From: JAIVGV01 sp032229975
Lineage (GTDB): Bacteria; Acidobacteriota; Blastocatellia; Pyrinomonadales; Pyrinomonadaceae
NCBI GenBank assembly: GCA_032229975.1
Contig: JAVXVG010000033.1
Span: 23,749-87,748, forward strand
Length of the DNA: 64,000 nt
Direction of reading: 5' to 3'
Shown: positions 60,816 through 64,000 of the stretch, piece after piece
Layout: each line of letters starts with the position of its first letter
Position numbering within the stretch: the stretch's first letter is position 1
The notes under the pieces: model-generated
The model's input: only the letters and a program-made list of their open reading frames with translations
Told to the model about the DNA's origin: nothing
Database searches by the model: none
Translations under genes and position numbers: made by a program

Positions 60816-60884
60816 CGTGAATCGTTAATCGTTAATCGTCAGGACAGAATTTTAACCGTTCACGATTTATGATTGACGATTGAC
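60816..60884. repeat. Heptad inverted array between the DHS-like and ykgJ-type genes
   Basis: The left arm (60816-60843) has GTGAATC, GTTAATC, GTTAATC, GTCAGG. The right arm (60855-60884) has GTTCAC, GATTTAT, GATTGAC, GATTGAC. The spacer is 11 bases. It fills the 83-bp gap except for the last 8 bases before ykgJ, which keep its GAGG. Confidence 0.9.
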
Positions 60885-60890
60885 GCTTCT

Positions 60891-62030
60891 TTACCGTCTT
60901 TCTGATTTCTCATACTCGGCGAGCAGCAAGTTCATCAGCTCGCCGCGTCGATCATAAAGTCGCTTCAACTCGCGAGGCTCGTGGCGCGCGAGCGCATATG
61001 CCGTCATGATGGGCAGCGCGACCGTCGCATCGATGTAGCAGACGACCGCGTCGGGCAGCCGATCTGGATCGACCTTGCCCCAAGAGACCGCCTCGCCGGG
61101 CGTCGCGCCTGAGAGGCCGCCGGTGTCGGGTCGCGCGTCCGTAATCTGTAAGAAGTAGTCGTGCCCGCGCTCGTCGATGCCGAGCACTTCTTGAATCTGC
61201 GGCTCGGTTTGCAACATGAAATTTTTTGGCGAGCCGCCGCCGAGGATGAAGACAGCAGATTTGCCGCCGTGCTTCTTTCCCTTGTCGCCTCTGCCGTGAA
61301 TCGCGCCGCGCTTCGCCGCTAACACAATCGCCGCCGTCTCGTTCACGTCGAGCGACGGATCGAAGGCGAGTTTATTTCCTTGCAGGGCCTTCGCCGCGAC
61401 GTTCATGCCGATGGACGAATCTCCCGGCGACGAAGTGTAGAGCGGCACGCCGAACTCGTAAGCCGCCGCGAGCAGGGACTTGTATTCGAGTCCGAGTTTC
61501 AGCTCGCGCTCGCGCACGTACTTGCCGCACAGGTTGTGAAACTCCGCCGTTGACATCGCGCGCTGAAACTCTTCGCCTTCGATGATGCGACGAAAGAAAG
61601 CATCCGTATCGAGCAGAACGGAGTAGTCGAAGAAGATGTCGTAGATACGCACGATCTCTTCCTCGCGCAGCGTGATGTCGGAAGTCTGCGCGTTGCCCTG
61701 ATGCAGCGCGAGCCCGATGCCGAAGTGCGTGTCGTGATATAGGTTCGCGCCCGTCGTGATAATCCAATCGACGAAGCCCGCGCGAATCAAAGGAATCAAC
61801 GCCGAGATGCCAAGCCCTGCCGGAGTTAATGCGCCAGTGATCGAGAGGCCCACCGTCACATCCGGCTCAAGCATCTTCCGCGCGAACAACTGGCACGCCT
61901 CGCGCAAACGCGCCGCGTTGTAAGCGAGAAACGTCTCGTCGATCAACTCCGCGAGCCCGATCTCTTTCGTGATCGCACGCGGATCAATGCGACGCCCGCT
62001 CAAATGTTTACTCAGTTTCTTCTTCGGCAT
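60891..62030 (-). CDS. Deoxyhypusine synthase-like protein
   Basis: A 379-residue homologue of deoxyhypusine/homospermidine synthase, an NAD-dependent enzyme that moves an aminobutyl group from spermidine. Visible are LSITGALTPAGLGISALIPL near residue 65, WIITTGANLYHDTHFGIGLA near 90, the NAD-binding region (FILGGGSPKNFMLQTEPQI) and the active-site Lys in EAVSWGKVDPD near 320. Bacteria lack eIF5A, so the natural acceptor is probably putrescine or another polyamine. ATG at 62030 is used rather than TTG at 62039. It lies between corC and ykgJ in an operon. Confidence 0.9.
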   Translation of the reverse strand: MPKKKLSKHLSGRRIDPRAITKEIGLAELIDETFLAYNAARLREACQLFARKMLEPDVTVGLSITGALTPAGLGISALIPLIRAGFVDWIITTGANLYHDTHFGIGLALHQGNAQTSDITLREEEIVRIYDIFFDYSVLLDTDAFFRRIIEGEEFQRAMSTAEFHNLCGKYVRERELKLGLEYKSLLAAAYEFGVPLYTSSPGDSSIGMNVAAKALQGNKLAFDPSLDVNETAAIVLAAKRGAIHGRGDKGKKHGGKSAVFILGGGSPKNFMLQTEPQIQEVLGIDERGHDYFLQITDARPDTGGLSGATPGEAVSWGKVDPDRLPDAVVCYIDATVALPIMTAYALARHEPRELKRLYDRRGELMNLLLAEYEKSERR

Positions 62031-62046
62031 CCGGCTCAATATAAAC

Positions 62047-62116
62047 TATGAACGATTAACGCGGAACGACGAGCGACGGTTTTTCTTCATCGTTCCACGT
62101 TCCGCGTTCATCGTTT
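62047..62116. repeat. Heptad inverted array between corC-type and DHS-like genes
   Basis: The left arm (62047-62076) reads TATGAAC, GATTAAC, GCGGAAC, then GACGAGC. The right arm (62089-62116) reads CGTTCCA, CGTTCCG, CGTTCAT, CGTTTC. The spacer is 12 bases. It lies 4 bases from the corC stop and 16 from the DHS-like ATG. Confidence 0.88.
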
Positions 62117-62120
62117 CTTA

Positions 62121-63437
62121 TCACTCCGCTCCCGCGACCTTCTCTTCCGCTCTTCGCAAACGCAGGCGACCGATGCGGCGTTCGTCGGCTTCTAAGACTT
62201 CTACGTCGAGACCGCGAAAGGTGAGGCGCGTTCCCGGTCGTGGGACTTGTCCGAGTTCGTTGGTGACGAGACCGGCGATGGTGGTGAAATCGTCGTCTTC
62301 GATCTCGAAATCGAAGAGTCGTTCGATCTTGCCGACCTCGGTTGAGCCTAAGACTTCGTAGTAGCCGCCGCCCGCTTCGATGATCTCGACGACCTCTTCG
62401 GCTTCTGTGTCCTCGTCCTCGATCTCGCCGACGATCTCTTCCAAGATGTCTTCGACCGTGACGAGGCCGGCCACGCCGCCGTACTCATCGATCACCATTG
62501 CGAGTTGCGTGTGGGCCTTCTGCATCTCTTCGAGCAACTCGGCGACGGGCTTTGTCGCGGGCACGAAGTAAGTGGGACGCACGAGCGACGCGATAGCATC
62601 TTCTTCGCGCTTCTCAACCCAGCACTGAAGGATGTCGCGGACATAGACGATGCCCTCGACGTTGTCGATCTGGTCGCGGAAGACAGGCAGGCGCGAATAC
62701 TTCGACTCGACCATCGCATCGCGCACCTCGCGCACGGTCGCAGAGACAGGCACGGCCACGATCTCCGTGCGCGGCGTCATCACCTCGTTAACGCGCGTGT
62801 CGCCAAACTCGATGATCGAGTGGATGAGTTCGCCCTCCTCCTCCTCGATGATGCCCTCCTCCTCGCCCACGTCGATCAAGGCTTGCAGGTCGTCGCCGTC
62901 GTCCTCATCCTCCGTAGTTCCATCTTCCGCCTGCTGCTCCGCGCGCCTCACGCGATCAGACTTGCCGAACCACGCGAAGGCGACGAGCGACAGAGGGCGA
63001 TAGACAGGTCGAAGGATCGGGAGCAGCCGCCGCAGCGTCGCTTCCGGCCGGCGCGATGCGACGAGGCGCGGGATCACTTGTCGAGCCAGCGCAGTGAGCA
63101 CGAGCGCGACGGCGAACGAGCAGAGGAAGATGAGCGAGCGCGGCGGCTCATCCGCGTCCGATGCGGCATCGATCCATTCGTAGGCGACGAGCGTTGTGAG
63201 CGCGGCGACGGCGACGACGAGGACGAGCAGCGCGACGGTGAGCGTGTAGCGGAAGCGCGAACGGTTTTCGAGAATGCGTGCGAGGAACGACGCGGCAGCG
63301 TCCGTGCGCGCGCCCTCGCCCTCCGCGATCATCCGCCGCAGCCCCACGTCGCTCAACTCGCCGAACGCCACATCCACGAGCGACACGAAAGTCAACGCAA
63401 CGAGCAGCACACACGTGATCGCGATCTCGATTTCCAT
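62121..63437 (-). CDS. HlyC/CorC family protein (CNNM-like, CBS pair, CorC_HlyC domain)
   Basis: A 438-residue inner-membrane protein implicated by homology in Mg/Co transport or envelope integrity. The N-terminal half has about four helices in the DUF21-like region (IAITCVLLVALTFVSLVDVA; YTLTVALLVLVVAVAAL). Two CBS domains start at EVMTPRTEIVAVPVSATVRE near 215 and run to DEYGGVAGLVTVEDILEEIV near 345. A CorC_HlyC transporter-associated domain is at the end (TTIAGLVTNELGQVPRPG). ATG at 63437 is used. It follows ybeY as in many bacteria. Confidence 0.92.
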   Translation of the reverse strand: MEIEIAITCVLLVALTFVSLVDVAFGELSDVGLRRMIAEGEGARTDAAASFLARILENRSRFRYTLTVALLVLVVAVAALTTLVAYEWIDAASDADEPPRSLIFLCSFAVALVLTALARQVIPRLVASRRPEATLRRLLPILRPVYRPLSLVAFAWFGKSDRVRRAEQQAEDGTTEDEDDGDDLQALIDVGEEEGIIEEEEGELIHSIIEFGDTRVNEVMTPRTEIVAVPVSATVREVRDAMVESKYSRLPVFRDQIDNVEGIVYVRDILQCWVEKREEDAIASLVRPTYFVPATKPVAELLEEMQKAHTQLAMVIDEYGGVAGLVTVEDILEEIVGEIEDEDTEAEEVVEIIEAGGGYYEVLGSTEVGKIERLFDFEIEDDDFTTIAGLVTNELGQVPRPGTRLTFRGLDVEVLEADERRIGRLRLRRAEEKVAGAE

Positions 63438-63450
63438 AAAGAAGCCGTCA

Positions 63451-63520
63451 AGCAATCAGCATTCAGCATTCAGCAAAACCGTTTCCGGCTGAGTGCTGAA
63501 TGCTGAGTGCTGATTGCTCG
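63451..63520. repeat. Heptad inverted array between ybeY and corC-type gene
   Basis: The left arm (63451-63479) has GCAATCA, GCATTCA, GCATTCA, GCAAAAC. The right arm (63491-63520) has GAGTGCT, GAATGCT, GAGTGCT, GATTGCT. The spacer is 11 bases. It starts 4 bases past the ybeY stop and ends 13 bases before the next ATG. Confidence 0.9.
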
Positions 63521-63524
63521 GCGA

Positions 63525-63950
63525 TTATATTCCAAGTCGGCGACGCAAGCGCAGTTCGAGCGCGTTCATCTCACCTTTGTCCCGTTCGTGATCGTATCCG
63601 CACAGGTGCAGCAACCCGTGGAGGATGAGCTGCGCGATCTCTCCGTCCAACGTCAACCCGTTCTCCTCCGCCTGCCGCGCCGCCTGCTCGACCGAGATGA
63701 TCACGTCGCCAAGCGTCCTACCATCGACCTGCTCCCACACTTCTTGTTCAGCCGGAAACGACAGCACATCCGTCGTCCCACGCCTACCCCGCCAACGACG
63801 GTTCAATTCACGCATCGCGCGATCCGACACGAACGCAACGGTCGTGCCCGCGCCTTCGACGCCGATCTTTTTCAAACACCGCTCTGCGAGTTGCTGCCAA
63901 CGCTCTTCGTCAACCGGTACGCGTCGCTGTCTGTTCACAACTTCAATCAT
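63525..63950 (-). CDS. ybeY: rRNA maturation endoribonuclease YbeY
   Basis: A 141-residue single-zinc endonuclease used in 16S rRNA 3'-end maturation and ribosome quality control. The zinc signature H(3x)H(5x)H is HGLLHLCGYDH near residue 112, and GTTDVLSFPAEQE near 58 plus LGDVIISVEQA near 80 are family-typical. The ybeY-corC order matches the widespread phoH-ybeY-corC neighbourhood. A further heptad arm lies directly upstream, so another gene of this operon probably lies beyond the right edge. Confidence 0.96.
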   Translation of the reverse strand: MIEVVNRQRRVPVDEERWQQLAERCLKKIGVEGAGTTVAFVSDRAMRELNRRWRGRRGTTDVLSFPAEQEVWEQVDGRTLGDVIISVEQAARQAEENGLTLDGEIAQLILHGLLHLCGYDHERDKGEMNALELRLRRRLGI

Positions 63951-63955
63951 AAGAA

Positions 63956-64000
63956 CCGTGAGTCGTGAATCGTCAATCGTGAACAGTAAAATCTCTGTTT
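63956..64000. repeat. Heptad array arm upstream of ybeY, cut by the window edge
   Basis: Units of period 7 (CCGTGAG, TCGTGAA, TCGTCAA, TCGTGAA, CAGTAAA) run from 63956 to about 63990. The complementary arm is expected just past the right edge. Confidence 0.75.

Noticed and set aside
60261..64000. Heptad arrays as CRISPR arrays
   Set aside because: Units are 7 bp with no unique spacers, the arms are inverted relative to each other, and no cas gene is present.

Overview
The window is a GC-rich bacterial chromosome segment (roughly 60% G+C) with dense, mostly housekeeping gene content. The mix suggests an acidobacterium, probably class Blastocatellia. The pointers are a secreted two-heme cytochrome of the photosynthetic-reaction-centre type, futalosine-route menaquinone genes, a complete mreBCD-PBP2-rodA block, PilT, many small secreted proteins of unknown function and very little mobile DNA. 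This placement is an inference from gene content, not from a marker gene. I see no rRNA, tRNA, CRISPR array, transposase or prophage.

Layout. 1-6550: end of a TlpA-like redoxin gene, leuS, a 21-bp repeat patch, an unknown gene, nfo and an M19 dipeptidase, all on the minus strand. 6911-14141: ilvE, pilT, a Uma2-type protein, a large nuclease-like protein, a thiolase, a PIN-domain toxin-like pair and a TonB-domain gene broken by a stop. 14179-23516: amino-acid permease, a secreted protein, a PpiD/SurA-type foldase, TerC, a FecR-domain protein and a diguanylate cyclase. 23828-29810: the rod-shape operon mreB-mreC-mreD-PBP2-rodA. 29948-34300: a small secreted protein, a long structured leader, and an RNase E/G whose S1 domain is split by about 545 low-complexity residues.

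34480-42732 is a tightly packed run. It holds a zinc metallopeptidase, an ATP-grasp ligase, a membrane spermidine-synthase-like protein, an SGNH hydrolase, a carbamoyltransferase, an SxtJ protein and a 52-residue SxtK/DUF5989-like protein. The last four correspond to the accessory sxtL-I-J-K cassette known from saxitoxin clusters, without any toxin core gene. 42733-47817: an AT-rich gene remnant, a secreted LEA-like repeat protein behind a good sigma-54 promoter match, mqnC-mqnA, a cyclase-family hydrolase, an alkyltransferase-like repair protein, YbjQ and a hotdog thioesterase. 48011-54099: a second diguanylate cyclase and an asymmetric heterodimeric ABC exporter. 54220-63950: the cytochrome, a lytic transglycosylase, an NlpC/P60 hydrolase, and an operon ybeY-corC-(deoxyhypusine synthase-like)-ykgJ-(small barrel protein).

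The most unusual signal is a family of intercistronic arrays. Gaps between co-transcribed genes are filled, almost from stop codon to start codon, by degenerate 7-bp tandem repeats arranged as two inverted arms. Each locus has its own heptamer, but the two arms of one locus match each other. Ten two-armed arrays with a clear 7-bp period or strong inverted arms, one imperfect array at 19111-19316 and two one-armed arrays were found. In the mre operon and before one diguanylate cyclase the right arm occupies the position where a Shine-Dalgarno sequence would be. I know of no named element that matches this.
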